A DNA stretch of 64,000 nt from Streptomyces sp. CB01580 (GCF_001905795.1 NZ_LIXJ01000002.1:124001-188000), one strand, 5' to 3'. Positions 16,456-26,862 are shown, counted from the stretch's first letter. Made by a program: numbers and translations. Notes: a model not told the origin generated them from the sequence alone.

Positions 16456-17691
16456 ATGACGGACAGCAAGCGGCGCAGGGCCCTCACGGTCGCGTCCGCA
16501 CTGCTCGGTGGCGTACTGGCGCTCACGGCCTGCGACAGCGGCAACGCGGACGGTGGCGCCGAGGGCTCGAAGAAGTCGCAGACGGCCGAGGTCGACAAGG
16601 CGGCCGCCAAGGACGCGTCGGAGGCGCAGATATCCATCGCGCCGAAGAACGGTGCGACCAACGCGAGCATCAACAACGCCGCCAGGGTGACCGTCGCCAA
16701 GGGCACGCTGACGCAGGTCGCCATGACCACGCAGGACGGTGCGGAGGTCAAGGGCACGCTCGCCGCCGACGGCAAGAGCTGGCAGCCGGACGCCCAGCTG
16801 GAGCGCTCGACCACGTACAAGATCAGCGCGACGGCCAAGGACTCCAAGGGCCGCGAGGCGCACGAGAACACCTCCTTCACCACCGTGTCGCCCGACAACA
16901 GCTTCATCGGCAACTTCACCCCCGAGGACGGCTCCACCGTCGGCGTCGGCATGCCGGTGTCGATCAACTTCAACAAGCCGATCACGGACCGGAAGGCCGT
17001 TCAGGCCGGTATCACCGTGACGTCCAGCAGCGGCCAGGAGGTCGCCGGCCACTGGTTCAACAACCAGCGCCTCGACCTGCGCCCCGAGAACTACTGGCAG
17101 GGCGGCTCCACCGTCACGCTGAAGCTGGACCTGGACGGTGTCGAGGGCGCGGACGGCGTCTACGGCGTGCAGCAGAAGACGGTCACCTTCAAGGTCGGCC
17201 GCAACCAGGTCTCGACGGTCGACGTCGCCGCGCGCACCATGACCGTCGCCCAGGACGGCAAGACGATCAAGACCATCCCGATATCCGCCGGTTCCTCCGC
17301 CAACCCCACGTACAACGGACAGATGGTGATCTCCGAGAAGTACAAGGAGACCCGGATGAACGGTGACACGGTCGGCTTCGGTGGCGAGTACGACATCAAG
17401 GACGTCCCGCACGCGATGCGGCTGTCCACCTCCGGCACCTTCATCCACGGCAACTACTGGGGTGCGCGGTCGATCTTCGGCGGCGCCAACACCAGCCACG
17501 GCTGTGTCGGCCTCGCCGACGTGAAGGGCGCGGGCGACGCGAACCAGCCCGCTGCCTGGTTCTACAACAACTCGCTCGTCGGCGACCTCGTCGTCGTCAA
17601 GAACTCCCCGGACAGGACCATCACCCCCGACAACGGTCTCAACGGCTGGAACATGAACTGGGCGGAGTGGAAGGCGGGCTCCGCGGTCTGA
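16456..17691 (+). CDS. L,D-transpeptidase lipoprotein (Ig-like domains + YkuD)
   Basis: A 411-residue cell-wall enzyme making 3-3 cross-links between diaminopimelate residues. Lipobox LTAC puts the lipid on Cys26 after a short signal peptide. Two Ig-like domains span about 60-250, beginning ISIAPKNGATNAS. The YkuD catalytic domain is C-terminal: His331 in IHGNYW and the nucleophile Cys350 in SHGCVGLAD. Start ATG 16456 (or GTG 16453) is set by GGAG 16443-16446; ATGs at 16441 and 16447 would overlap that site. This is the mycobacterial LdtMt2 architecture. It lies alone, with a terminator at 17819. Confidence 0.93.
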   Translation: MTDSKRRRALTVASALLGGVLALTACDSGNADGGAEGSKKSQTAEVDKAAAKDASEAQISIAPKNGATNASINNAARVTVAKGTLTQVAMTTQDGAEVKGTLAADGKSWQPDAQLERSTTYKISATAKDSKGREAHENTSFTTVSPDNSFIGNFTPEDGSTVGVGMPVSINFNKPITDRKAVQAGITVTSSSGQEVAGHWFNNQRLDLRPENYWQGGSTVTLKLDLDGVEGADGVYGVQQKTVTFKVGRNQVSTVDVAARTMTVAQDGKTIKTIPISAGSSANPTYNGQMVISEKYKETRMNGDTVGFGGEYDIKDVPHAMRLSTSGTFIHGNYWGARSIFGGANTSHGCVGLADVKGAGDANQPAAWFYNNSLVGDLVVVKNSPDRTITPDNGLNGWNMNWAEWKAGSAV

Positions 17692-17818
17692 CGGCCACGC
17701 GGCTCCCTCCGCTCCCTTCCGTGGCGCCGGACGCGCCTTGGCAGCACCGGAGGCGTTTCCGTCGTACCGGACGCGGCCGGACTCCGCGTCCGTACGGAGC
17801 CCCTCTTCCGCACGCACG

Positions 17819-17864
17819 AAGGCGGCGGCACCCGGATCCTCCCGATCCGCGGCGCCGCCGCCTT
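17819..17864 (+). terminator. hairpin after the L,D-transpeptidase gene
   Basis: Perfect 11-bp arms AAGGCGGCGGC and GCCGCCGCCTT, with an inner CGGATC/GATCCG pairing. It ends in CTT, which reads as a short U-run on the plus strand. Confidence 0.6.
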
Positions 17865-17974
17865 CTGCGCGGCGCGGCGAACCGGCGCTGTCCGGAGCGC
17901 ACCGACGTGTGCCGGTCCGGCGGGGCCGGGACCGAAGTCGAACCGTCGACCGCGCAACGCGGCCTGTCGGTGCC

Positions 17975-18038
17975 AGGGCGTGTTTCGAAAGTCCCGTCCG
18001 GCCCGCAGGCGAACGACGCTACTTTCGAAACATGCCCT
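17975..18038. repeat. 64-bp element with 18-bp terminal inverted repeats
   Basis: AGGGCGTGTTTCGAAAGT at 17975-17992 is mirrored at 18021-18038 with a single mismatch (inner 12 bp perfect), around 28 bp of unrelated sequence. The ends resemble insertion-sequence termini of Streptomyces (GTGTTTCGAAAGT type, recalled). No transposase frame or clear target duplication is present, so it is either a minimal MITE, an IS remnant, or a regulatory inverted repeat upstream of the gene at 18253. Confidence 0.55.
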
Positions 18039-18252
18039 ACGCAGTGCTGCGACCGGAAAGGTTCACCGGCTCGCGGCGTCCGGTGCGGCACCTGGCCGCG
18101 TTGTCGCATCACCCGAGTACGTCCCGTACGAGGGCGATCCTCTGCCTTGTGATGCACCGCACCGGACGCCGCGAGCTTCCCGGCAAACCTTTCCGGTCAC
18201 AGCACCAGCGTGCTCATCGCCGCTCCCGCTCGACTACTGAACGGAACCATCC

Positions 18253-19887
18253 GTGCGACTCTCTGCGCAGCCCGCCGTCGAGACGGCCGGATCGTCCGCC
18301 CGGCGTGTGCGTACAGGAGGGGCCGAGCGGGGCGTCTTCCTGCGGCGGTACCGCGTGCCGCTCCTGGCCACCGCCCTGTCCGTGCCCCTGTACGCGTTCT
18401 GGGTGGCCTTCCTCGCCACCGGCGGCGGAGACCTCGCGGCCCAGGTGTTCTGGTCCGGTTTCGTGGCACGGCACCCGGGGGCTCCGTACAGCCTCTCCTG
18501 GTACGGCGGCATCCATGTCGGCAACTACAGCGTCGTCGCACCGCAGTTGATGGCCCTGCTCGGGGTGCGGACCGTCACCGCGCTCTCGGGGGTGGCCGCC
18601 TCCTGGCTGGCGGCGGCCCTGTTCGTGCGCAGCGGGATGAGGAATCCCTTGTGGCCCGCCCTGGTGGCGACGCTGACGCTCTGGTTCAACGTGGCCTCCG
18701 GGCGGTCCACGTTCGCCCTGGGGGTGGCGCTCGCCCTGGTCTCGTGCCTGGTGTTGACGGGTGGTGCGTGCCGACCGGTCGTGGCCGCCGTCTTCAGCGC
18801 CCTGGCGACGATGGCGAGTCCGGTCGCCGGGCTCTTCCTGCTGGTCGTGGGCGCGGGTCGGCTGCTGAACCGGGAGTGGCGGAAGGCGGCCGTGCTGTGT
18901 GTCCCGGCGGTGGCCGTGGTCGGACTGACCACGCTGTTGTTTCCCTTCAGCGGCGAGATGCCCATGGCCACCAGCGATGTCTGGAAGCCGGTCCTCTTCG
19001 GCGTCCTGCTCGTCGTGCTGGCGCCGCGGGAGTGGCGGGTGCTGCGGCTCGGCGCCGGGGTCTACGCGGCGGGGGTCGTGCTGACCGCTCTCGTTCCTTC
19101 GCCGGTGGGCTCGAACGTCATCCGGCTGGCCGAGCTGTTCGGGGCCCCGGTCCTGCTCGCCGCGCTCCTGGCCCATGGGGTGCGGCTCTGGCGGAAGGTC
19201 GCCCTCGGCGCCGCGCTGGCGCTGTCCCTGCAATGGGTCACCCAGCACGCCGTCCACGTGCTGGAGATGTCGACGCCGGTCCCGGCGTGGGCCACCGGGA
19301 CGAAGGGAGTGGTGGCCGCTCTCGATCGCCTCGGCGCCGACCGCACCCGCGTCGAGGCCGTACCGGCCATCGATCACCGCGAGACCACCGTCCTCGGCCC
19401 GCACGTCAACCTGGCCCGCGGCTGGAACCGTCAGCTCGACGTGGAGCGCGGAGCACTCTTCTACGACGGATCCTTCTCCGCCGAGAGCTATCGCTCCTGG
19501 CTCGACCACTGGGCGGTGGGGTACGTCGTCCTGCCGGAAGGCACCCCGGACTGGGCGGCGAAGGAGGAGGCCGCACTCGTGCGCGGCGAACCGGACTGGC
19601 TGCGGCTGGTCTGGCGCGACCCGTACTGGCGCGTCTACCGGGTCGAGCGGGCGACACCCATGGTCTCGGGCGCCGGCGCGTCCGTCGTCGGCGGCGACAG
19701 TGCCGGGCTCGTCGTGCGGGCTCGCGAGCGCGGGTCGTTGACCGTCCGCGTCGCCTACTCGCCCTGGCTGCGGGCGGACGGCGGATGTCTGGAGCGCGCG
19801 GGTGAGTGGACCCGGCTGAGGGTGCCGGGGGCCGGCGACTACCGGATCGGTTCCTCGTACCTGCCCTCCCGGCAGGGGAAGTGCTGA
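18253..19887 (+). CDS. polytopic membrane protein with extracytoplasmic C-terminal domain
   Basis: A 544-residue protein. After a short basic cytoplasmic N-terminus come about ten hydrophobic segments between residues 33 and 340, then a soluble region of about 200 residues with several Trp/Tyr pairs (YRSWLDHWAVGYVVLPEG, WRDPYWRVYRV). The layout, a polytopic core followed by an outer domain, is that of GT-C glycosyltransferases and their relatives, but no DxD or other catalytic loop is clear, so I do not assign activity. The GTG start lacks a strong ribosome site. A single gene transcript is likely, with a 24-bp-period repeat in its 3' spacer (about 19895-19970). Confidence 0.7.
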   Translation: MRLSAQPAVETAGSSARRVRTGGAERGVFLRRYRVPLLATALSVPLYAFWVAFLATGGGDLAAQVFWSGFVARHPGAPYSLSWYGGIHVGNYSVVAPQLMALLGVRTVTALSGVAASWLAAALFVRSGMRNPLWPALVATLTLWFNVASGRSTFALGVALALVSCLVLTGGACRPVVAAVFSALATMASPVAGLFLLVVGAGRLLNREWRKAAVLCVPAVAVVGLTTLLFPFSGEMPMATSDVWKPVLFGVLLVVLAPREWRVLRLGAGVYAAGVVLTALVPSPVGSNVIRLAELFGAPVLLAALLAHGVRLWRKVALGAALALSLQWVTQHAVHVLEMSTPVPAWATGTKGVVAALDRLGADRTRVEAVPAIDHRETTVLGPHVNLARGWNRQLDVERGALFYDGSFSAESYRSWLDHWAVGYVVLPEGTPDWAAKEEAALVRGEPDWLRLVWRDPYWRVYRVERATPMVSGAGASVVGGDSAGLVVRARERGSLTVRVAYSPWLRADGGCLERAGEWTRLRVPGAGDYRIGSSYLPSRQGKC

Positions 19888-20171
19888 ACGCCACCCCGTC
19901 CTGCTGAGCGCCGCTGTGCCATCCCGATGGGGCGCCGCTGCACCGTCCTGATGGGTGTCGCGGCCCCGATGGCTCATGCCCGGCGCCGGCCCGGTTCGTA
20001 CCGGACGTCGTCGTGCGCGCGCCGGACATCGCGCGCGGACGGTCCGTACGGCCGCGTCATGGTGTAGCCGGCTGCACCATGACTCCGGGTGGGTGGTCCC
20101 TCGTGGCGGACCGTCCCGGCCGGTGATGATGAAGTCCTCACCCGTCGACCCCCGACCACGGAGGAATCACC

Positions 20172-20342
20172 ATGAAGTCGCTGCTCTGGATCGTTCTCGT
20201 CGCCGCGCTCGCCGCCAATGTCTTCGCGAGCTTCGGCGTGCCGAAGGAGAGCACGCAGATAGTGCTGAGCGTCGTCTCCGGTCTGATCGTGATCGGATCC
20301 GGTACCGGGCTGTGGATGCTGCGCGACCGCAAGGAAGCCTGA
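20172..20342 (+). CDS. 56-residue membrane protein
   Basis: A short gene with a strong GGAGG ribosome site (20158-20163) 8 nt before ATG. It encodes two hydrophobic segments, residues 3-20 (LLWIVLVAALAANVFAS) and 29-47, joined by GVPKESTQ, and ends LRDRKEA, giving a small hairpin membrane protein. Codon third positions are strongly G/C. I do not recognise a function. It is separated from gdhA by a 265-bp spacer without a clear gene. Confidence 0.75.
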   Translation: MKSLLWIVLVAALAANVFASFGVPKESTQIVLSVVSGLIVIGSGTGLWMLRDRKEA

Positions 20343-20493
20343 GCCGGACGCCGTAGCGGTATGTCGCTTTTGTTGTGAATCCGAGGGTGGGTTCCGGTCG
20401 AGCCGGGACCACTATGTGGATGCCGTGGTGTACCTCGTGGGGCGCACTGGGACAATCGAAGTGCCACACCGGTTCTGTACGTCGCCTTCGTGA

Positions 20494-21987
<1,494 letters not shown>

Positions 21988-22009
21988 TCCCTGCGCCCGG
22001 CGACACTTC

Positions 22010-22039
22010 GGGCCCCCACCCTCCGGAGGGTGGGGGCCC
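22010..22039. terminator. bidirectional hairpin between convergent gdhA and msrA
   Basis: A 15-bp perfect inverted repeat, GGGCCCCCACCCTCC with its complement and no spacer, giving a small TCCGGA apex. Positioned 22 nt after gdhA and 17 nt after the msrA stop, it can serve both strands. Confidence 0.85.
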
Positions 22040-22056
22040 GTGGTGCTCGGTGCTCG

Positions 22057-22722
22057 TCACTCCCCAGTCGGAGCGACCCCGATCGGGCAGGAGACGTCCG
22101 TGCCGCCGATGCCGCAGTAGCCCGCCGGGTTCTTGTCCAGGTACTGCTGGTGGTACGCCTCGGCGGGCCAGAACGTGCGGTCCTCGGCCGGGAGGATCTC
22201 CGTGGTGATCGTGCCGTGGCCGGAGGCGGTGAGCACCTTCTGGTACGCCTCGCGGGAGGACTCGGCGGCCGCCGCCTGCTCGGGGGAGTGGGTGTGGATC
22301 GCCGAGCGGTACTGCGTACCGACGTCGTTGCCCTGGCGGAAGCCCTGGGTCGGGTCGTGGGACTCCCAGAACAGCTTCAGCAGTTGGGCGTACGAGACGG
22401 CCCTCGGGTCGAAGACGACGCGGACCGCCTCCGTGTGACCGGTCAGTCCCGAGCAGACCTCCTCGTACGTGGGGTTCTCCGTGTAGCCGCCCTGGTAGCC
22501 GACGAGCGTCGTCCAGACGCCCTCCGTCTGCCAGAACGTGCGCTCGGCGCCCCAGAAGCAGCCGAGCCCGAAGTCCGCGACCTCCAGGCCCTCCGGGTAC
22601 GGGCCCAGCAGCGGGTTGCCGAGGACCGTGTGGAGGGACGGGACGGCGAACGTGGGCCCGGGGCGGCCCTTCAGGGCCTCCTCGGGGGTGGGGAGCTGGG
22701 GGGTACGGCGGTACGGAAACAT
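22057..22722 (-). CDS. msrA: peptide-methionine (S)-S-oxide reductase
   Basis: A 221-residue repair enzyme reducing methionine-S-sulfoxide in proteins. Catalytic Cys55 lies in GLGCFWGAE; the conserved Tyr/Trp region [19 protein letters not shown] follows; two recycling cysteines sit in the C-terminal [15 protein letters not shown]. An N-terminal extension of about 40 residues ([12 protein letters not shown]) is normal for the actinobacterial form. AGGAGG lies 6-7 nt before ATG 22722. The preceding minus-strand gene is cut off by a hairpin at 22765 and a tandem repeat, so msrA probably has its own promoter. Confidence 0.94.
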   Translation of the reverse strand: MFPYRRTPQLPTPEEALKGRPGPTFAVPSLHTVLGNPLLGPYPEGLEVADFGLGCFWGAERTFWQTEGVWTTLVGYQGGYTENPTYEEVCSGLTGHTEAVRVVFDPRAVSYAQLLKLFWESHDPTQGFRQGNDVGTQYRSAIHTHSPEQAAAAESSREAYQKVLTASGHGTITTEILPAEDRTFWPAEAYHQQYLDKNPAGYCGIGGTDVSCPIGVAPTGE

Positions 22723-22764
22723 GCGGGGGCTCCTCCTGGCTGCGGATACATGGCCATAACGCGA

Positions 22765-22793
22765 GGAGGGCGCCGGGGATTCCGGCGCCCTCC
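22765..22793 (-). terminator. hairpin upstream of msrA
   Basis: Arms GGAGGGCGCCGG and CCGGCGCCCTCC (12 bp, perfect) around a 5-nt loop. It probably ends the transcript of the minus-strand gene 22937-24040 before msrA. Confidence 0.6.
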
Positions 22794-22795
22794 CT

Positions 22796-22889
22796 GTACG
22801 CGTCGCACGGTCCCTGTACGCGTCGCACGGTCCTCGTACGCGTCGCACGGTCCCCGTACGCGTCGCACGGTCCTCGTACGCGTCGCAGG
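22796..22889. repeat. 20-bp tandem repeat, 4.6 copies
   Basis: The unit GTACGCGTCGCACGGTCC plus CT, TC, CC or TC repeats at 22796, 22816, 22836 and 22856, with a partial fifth copy. Each contains the palindrome GTACGCGTCGC/GTAC core. Just after it, GGCGGTCGTCGTGCC occurs twice. The array lies in the spacer between the TPR-like gene and msrA. It has no spacer diversity and no cas genes, so it is not CRISPR. Confidence 0.9.
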
Positions 22890-22936
22890 GGCGGTCGTCG
22901 TGCCCGGCGCGCGGGCGGTCGTCGTGCCGCGACGCC

Positions 22937-24040
22937 CTATCGCGGCAGCGTCGCCGGGTTTCCGCCGTTCGCCTCGTACCCCGCGACCGCCAGTGCGCGG
23001 TGGACCGTGTACGCGGCGGCCGGGTCGGGGTTGTGGGTCCACGGCAGCGCGCCCACATGGCCGTCGACGCGGATGATCTGGTTCATCGCCTCCGACCAGC
23101 GCTCCATCCGGACCAGGAAGAAGACCAGCAGATGGCGCACGTGGGCGAGCATCGGATCGTCCGGCCGGGCCGCGTGCACCGCGAACAGGGCGCCCTCGAC
23201 CGCCTTGGTCACCACCGCGCTCCGGTAGAAGCCCTGGACGAGGTTGACCTCCGGCAGGTGTTCGTACACCGCGAAGAGCGGCAGCGCCGCCAGCAGCGAG
23301 CCCTGCGGGGCGCGGGCGGCGGCCGAGGTGGCGAAGCGGTCGGCCTCCTCGCGGGAGCCGTGCCACTTCTCGCACCAGTAGTGCAGCGCGGCGAGGTGCG
23401 CGCCCATGTGGGCCGGGGCGCGGTCGATCACCTTCGCCCACAGCTGGTCGAACTCCTCGTGGGAGTGACCGAGTCCGCGCGCCACGGCCAGCTCGACGAG
23501 ATACGGAACGGGGTCGCCGGGCGCCAGCAGCGCCGCCTCGCCGCAGACCGTACGGGCCTCCTCCAGGATGATCCGGAAGTCGTCCGTACCCGCGGTCGAC
23601 GAACGCCACGCCTGCTGCACCAGGAACTCGGCGTGCACCGCCGCTCCTCCGGCGTCCTTCGGCGCCTCGGCGCGCCAGGTGCGCAGCCACGCACCACCGA
23701 CACCGGGCCGCTCCGCCAGCTCCAGCGAGGCCGCACCGGCGAACGCCTGCACCCGCTGCCAGCGCACCTCGCCCTCCTTGGGCGTGCCGGCCAGCAGCTG
23801 GGAGGCCGCACGCCAGTCCTGGGAACGCTGGACCACTTCGAGTACGTCGAGGAGATCCTGGTCCGGCCCGGGCAGCCGGATGTCCAGCTCCTCCTGGCGT
23901 GCGAAGCCGTAGGCGTCCGGGTCGGCGGCGTCCGGTGAACCGGGTGCGACCTGACGGATTCCGCCGCGGCGGCGCAGCACGAAGGGGCCGATGACCGCGG
24001 TGAGCATGCACAGTGCGATCAGGAACCAGAGAATCTCCAT
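22937..24040 (-). CDS. membrane-anchored helical (TPR-like) protein, function unknown
   Basis: A 367-residue protein. Residues 3-22 ([19 protein letters not shown]) form one N-terminal membrane anchor followed by RRR, so the body is cytoplasmic. The rest is rich in Ala, Leu and Trp in helical hairpins, with stretches such as [19 protein letters not shown] and [10 protein letters not shown] that resemble tetratricopeptide or SEL1-like solenoids, suggesting a protein-interaction scaffold. No catalytic motif. Divergent from metB with a 68-bp gap. Conserved hypothetical in this position in streptomycetes as far as I recall. Confidence 0.75.
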   Translation of the reverse strand: MEILWFLIALCMLTAVIGPFVLRRRGGIRQVAPGSPDAADPDAYGFARQEELDIRLPGPDQDLLDVLEVVQRSQDWRAASQLLAGTPKEGEVRWQRVQAFAGAASLELAERPGVGGAWLRTWRAEAPKDAGGAAVHAEFLVQQAWRSSTAGTDDFRIILEEARTVCGEAALLAPGDPVPYLVELAVARGLGHSHEEFDQLWAKVIDRAPAHMGAHLAALHYWCEKWHGSREEADRFATSAAARAPQGSLLAALPLFAVYEHLPEVNLVQGFYRSAVVTKAVEGALFAVHAARPDDPMLAHVRHLLVFFLVRMERWSEAMNQIIRVDGHVGALPWTHNPDPAAAYTVHRALAVAGYEANGGNPATLPR

Positions 24041-24108
24041 GCCCCCATTGTCACCGGACGGCCCGGAAGCCGGGTGGGGGACCTCGTGACGAACTACGCT
24101 CGGGCCCC

Positions 24109-25254
24109 ATGAGCGACCAGCACAGCTTCGAAACCCTCGCGATCCACGCGGGAAACACCGCCGATCCCCTCACCGGCGCCGTCGTCCCGCCCATCTACCA
24201 GGTGTCCACGTACAAGCAGGACGGTGTGGGCGGGCTGCGCGGCGGCTACGAGTACAGCCGCAGCGCCAACCCGACCCGTACCGCCCTGGAGGACAACCTC
24301 GCGGCCCTGGAGGGCGGCCGTCGGGGGCTGGCCTTCGCCTCCGGCCTCGCCGCCGAGGACTGCCTGCTCCGCACCCTGCTGACCCCCGGCGACCACGTGG
24401 TCATCCCGAACGACGCGTACGGCGGCACGTTCCGGCTGTTCGCAAAGGTCGTCTCGCGGTGGGGTGTGGAGTTCTCGGTCGCCGACACCTCGGACGTGTC
24501 GGCGGTACGGGAAGCGATCACCCCGCGCACCAAGGCGATCTGGGTGGAGACCCCGTCCAACCCGCTGCTCGGCATCACCGACATCGCCGCGATCGCCGAT
24601 GTGGCCCGCTCGGCGGGGGTGCGGCTGGTCGTCGACAACACCTTCGCCAGCCCCTACCTCCAGCAGCCCCTCGCCCTGGGGGCCGACGTGGTGGTGCACT
24701 CCACCACCAAGTACATGGGCGGTCACTCGGACGTCGTCGGCGGCGCGCTGATCGTCAACGACCCCGGTCTGGCAGAGGAGTTGGCGTACCACCAGAACGC
24801 GATGGGGGCGGTGGCCGGACCGTTCGACGCGTGGCTGGTGCTGCGCGGCATCAAGACGCTCGCGGTCCGCATGGACCGGCACAGCGAGAACGCCACGAAG
24901 ATCGCCGATCTGCTGACCCGTCACCCCAAGGTCACCCAGGTTCTCTACCCGGGGCTGCCCGAGCACGCGGGGCACGAGGTCGCCGCCAAGCAGATGAGGG
25001 CGTTCGGCGGCATGGTGTCCTTCCGCGTCGCGGGCGGCGAGGAGGCGGCGGTCCAGGTCTGCAACCGGGCCGAGCTGTTCACCCTCGGTGAGTCGCTGGG
25101 CGGTGTCGAGTCCCTGGTGGAGCACCCGGGCCGGATGACGCACGCCTCGGCGGCGGGCTCCCCGCTGGAGGTTCCGGCCGACCTCGTCCGGCTCTCCGTC
25201 GGCATCGAGTCCGCCGACGACCTGATCGCCGATCTGACGCAGGCGCTCGGCTGA
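24109..25254 (+). CDS. metB: cystathionine gamma-synthase / gamma-lyase family PLP enzyme
   Basis: A 381-residue Cys/Met-metabolism PLP enzyme. Lys201 in HSTTKYMGGHSD is the Schiff-base lysine; Asp176 in VVDNTFA holds the pyridine nitrogen; YEYSRSANPTR and the C-terminal VRLSVGIES complete the family signature. In actinobacteria this group acts as cystathionine gamma-synthase and/or lyase in trans-sulfuration; sequence alone does not separate them. ATG 24109 lies 8 nt after TACGCT (24095-24100), suggesting a near-leaderless transcript. A hairpin at 25304-25332 follows. Confidence 0.93.
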   Translation: MSDQHSFETLAIHAGNTADPLTGAVVPPIYQVSTYKQDGVGGLRGGYEYSRSANPTRTALEDNLAALEGGRRGLAFASGLAAEDCLLRTLLTPGDHVVIPNDAYGGTFRLFAKVVSRWGVEFSVADTSDVSAVREAITPRTKAIWVETPSNPLLGITDIAAIADVARSAGVRLVVDNTFASPYLQQPLALGADVVVHSTTKYMGGHSDVVGGALIVNDPGLAEELAYHQNAMGAVAGPFDAWLVLRGIKTLAVRMDRHSENATKIADLLTRHPKVTQVLYPGLPEHAGHEVAAKQMRAFGGMVSFRVAGGEEAAVQVCNRAELFTLGESLGGVESLVEHPGRMTHASAAGSPLEVPADLVRLSVGIESADDLIADLTQALG

Positions 25255-25303
25255 CGGACCCGGCCCGGTCCGGATCCGGCCCGGCACCGATCCGGGGCCG
25301 GGG

Positions 25304-25332
25304 CCTGGTCCCGGTCCCGTTCCGGGACCAGG
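25304..25332 (+). terminator. hairpin after metB
   Basis: CCTGGTCCCGG and its exact complement flank a 7-nt loop. It sits between convergent metB and the small membrane gene at 25384. Confidence 0.65.
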
Positions 25333-25383
25333 AACGGGAACGACCGGCAAGGACGCCGCCCCGGCCCCGCCGCGTATCCGCGC

Positions 25384-25632
25384 TCACCAGCCGTCCGCCG
25401 GGGTCGTCGCGGCGGGCGGCGTCCGCCACGGCTGTGCCGTGGCCGCCCACACCGTGAACGCGACCACCGCGGCGAACGCCACCACCAGCAGCAACCTGCG
25501 GGCGAGCCGCCGTCGGCGCAGCAGTCTGCCGCCGCGCGTCACGGCCCGTCGCGCCAGGTCGGCGGGCACCTGCGGGTGCGGGCCGTCCAGCATGCGCCGG
25601 ACCTCGTCCTCCTTGTCGCCGCGCCGGCTCAC
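25384..25632 (-). CDS. 82-residue single-pass membrane protein coupled to a sigma-like gene
   Basis: Encoded by a GTG at 25632 that overlaps the stop codon of the sigma-like gene upstream (GTGA overlap), so translation is coupled. The first 45 residues are acidic then strongly basic (RRGDKEDEVRRM, then an Arg run), followed by one hydrophobic helix (LLLVVAFAAVVAFTVWAA) and a short Pro/Thr tail outside. The N-terminus is too short for a zinc-binding anti-sigma domain. Position and topology fit an anti-sigma-like membrane tether, but that is inference from context only. Confidence 0.6.
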   Translation of the reverse strand: MSRRGDKEDEVRRMLDGPHPQVPADLARRAVTRGGRLLRRRRLARRLLLVVAFAAVVAFTVWAATAQPWRTPPAATTPADGW

Positions 25633-26171
25633 GGCGCCGCCCGCATCGGCCGTCGTGGCTGCCGGGTCTTTCCGGGGCTCCGACGCGGTCGCCGCGGCAG
25701 CCACCGGGACGCGGGGCGGCGGGCGCCGCGCAACGTGGCCACCGAGCGGTGGCAGACCGCCCGGAGCCGGTCCACCGGAAGCCCCAGCAGCGCCGCCGCC
25801 TGTTCCTCCGCGACCCCTTCGTACAGACGCAGCACCAGTACCAGGCGCTCCTGCGGGGTCAGCGGGTCCAGCGGCCCGCCGCGCGGCCGGTGGTGGCGCC
25901 AGACCTCGTGGGCGAACCGGACGACCAGTTCCCGCCGGGCGCGGTCGTACGGGTCCTCGCCGCGCAGCCGTTCCCATCGCGCGTACGTGCGGGCCAGCGC
26001 GGCGGTGAGCAGTCGCTGGGCCCGCGGGTTGGCGCCGGGCGGGTGCAGGGGCTCGGTGGTGAGCAGCGTGGCCGTGTGCAGCAGCCGGCCCGCCGCGCCC
26101 GCCACGAAGGACTCGAAGTCCCGGGCGCGGTGCCGTTCGTGGTCCGCTCGGCGCTCTCGCACACGGCACAT
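25629..26171 (-). CDS. degenerate SigE-type ECF sigma factor-like protein
   Basis: A 180-residue protein. FESFVAGAAGRLLHTATLLT and LARTYARWERLRGEDPYDRARRELV align by eye with region 2 of the actinobacterial SigE-like ECF group, and LTPQERLVLVLRLYEGVAEEQAAALLGLPVDRLRAVCHRSVATLRG is a good region 4. The usual core-binding D-AED-LVQ of region 2 is replaced by PPGANPRAQRLL, and the C-terminus is an Arg/Pro tail of 30 residues. It may bind DNA without normal core RNA polymerase contact, or be a decaying copy. It overlaps the downstream membrane gene by 4 nt. Confidence 0.7.
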   Translation of the reverse strand: MCRVRERRADHERHRARDFESFVAGAAGRLLHTATLLTTEPLHPPGANPRAQRLLTAALARTYARWERLRGEDPYDRARRELVVRFAHEVWRHHRPRGGPLDPLTPQERLVLVLRLYEGVAEEQAAALLGLPVDRLRAVCHRSVATLRGARRPASRWLPRRPRRSPGKTRQPRRPMRAAP

Positions 26172-26260
26172 CCGAGCCGCTGCCGGGGCCCCGGGTCAAG
26201 AGGCGTGCGCCGACCCGGCCCCGCCCGGTCGGCCGGCGCGTCCGGTCCTCCGGGGAGCGG

Positions 26261-26791
26261 TCAGCCCGACGGGGACGTCTGGTGCGCGGTCTGCCGGGCG
26301 GCGAGCGCCGTGTTGAACCGGGTGAGCAGCGTGCAGAACGTCTCGCGTTCCTCGGCCGTCCAGCCGTCCGTGACCTGCGTCATGAGTTCGCGCCGGGAGC
26401 CGCGCACCTCGTCCAGCCGTGCCTGGCCGCGCGGGGACAGCTGGAGCACCACGGCCCGGCCGTCCTCCGGGTGCGAGGTGCGCTTGACCAGGCCCGTTTC
26501 GACGAGCGGCGCGACCTGCCGGGTCACGGTCGAGGAGTCGATCCCCATGCCCGCGGCAAGGGCCTTGACGCCCATCGGCCCCTCCCGGTCCAGCCGGTTG
26601 AGCAGCAGATAGGCGGCCCGGTCCATGGAATTGCGCACCTGGCCGACGCCGCCGAGGCGGGTCTGCTCGGCACGGCGGGCGAACACCGCGACCTGGTGCT
26701 GGAGCGCATCCAGGACGTGCTCGGTTTCCGTGGGCTCGGGGGCCGCGTCCCCGGAAGGAGACGCAGCTGTCGTCATGTCCTGAGGGGGCAT
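26261..26791 (-). CDS. MarR-family transcriptional regulator
   Basis: A 176-residue regulator. The winged helix spans about residues 55-120, with LAAGMGIDSSTVTRQVAPLVETGLVKR and the wing HPEDGRAVVLQLSPRG, typical of MarR. An N-terminal tail of 30 residues is acidic. Start ATG 26791 is preferred; the longer frame to 26962 would overlap ilvA on the other strand. It is divergent from ilvA with a 157-bp gap containing an inverted repeat (26837-26862), so auto-control and control of ilvA are both possible. Confidence 0.88.
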   Translation of the reverse strand: MPPQDMTTAASPSGDAAPEPTETEHVLDALQHQVAVFARRAEQTRLGGVGQVRNSMDRAAYLLLNRLDREGPMGVKALAAGMGIDSSTVTRQVAPLVETGLVKRTSHPEDGRAVVLQLSPRGQARLDEVRGSRRELMTQVTDGWTAEERETFCTLLTRFNTALAARQTAHQTSPSG

Positions 26792-26836
26792 GGCCGGGAG
26801 CTCTCTTCGTACGGTGTCGGATGGGTGGGGGACAGA

Positions 26837-26862
26837 GTACGCGGCCCCGGGGCAACGCGTAC
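26837..26862. promoter_or_regulatory. candidate operator between marR and ilvA
   Basis: GTACGCG (26837-26843) and CGCGTAC (26856-26862) form a perfect inverted repeat around GCCCCGGGGC. A single site in the divergent spacer, consistent with a dimeric repressor; the binder is not shown. Confidence 0.3.

Noticed and set aside
22796-22889. Possible CRISPR array
   Set aside because: Units are contiguous with no unique spacers, and no cas genes are nearby.
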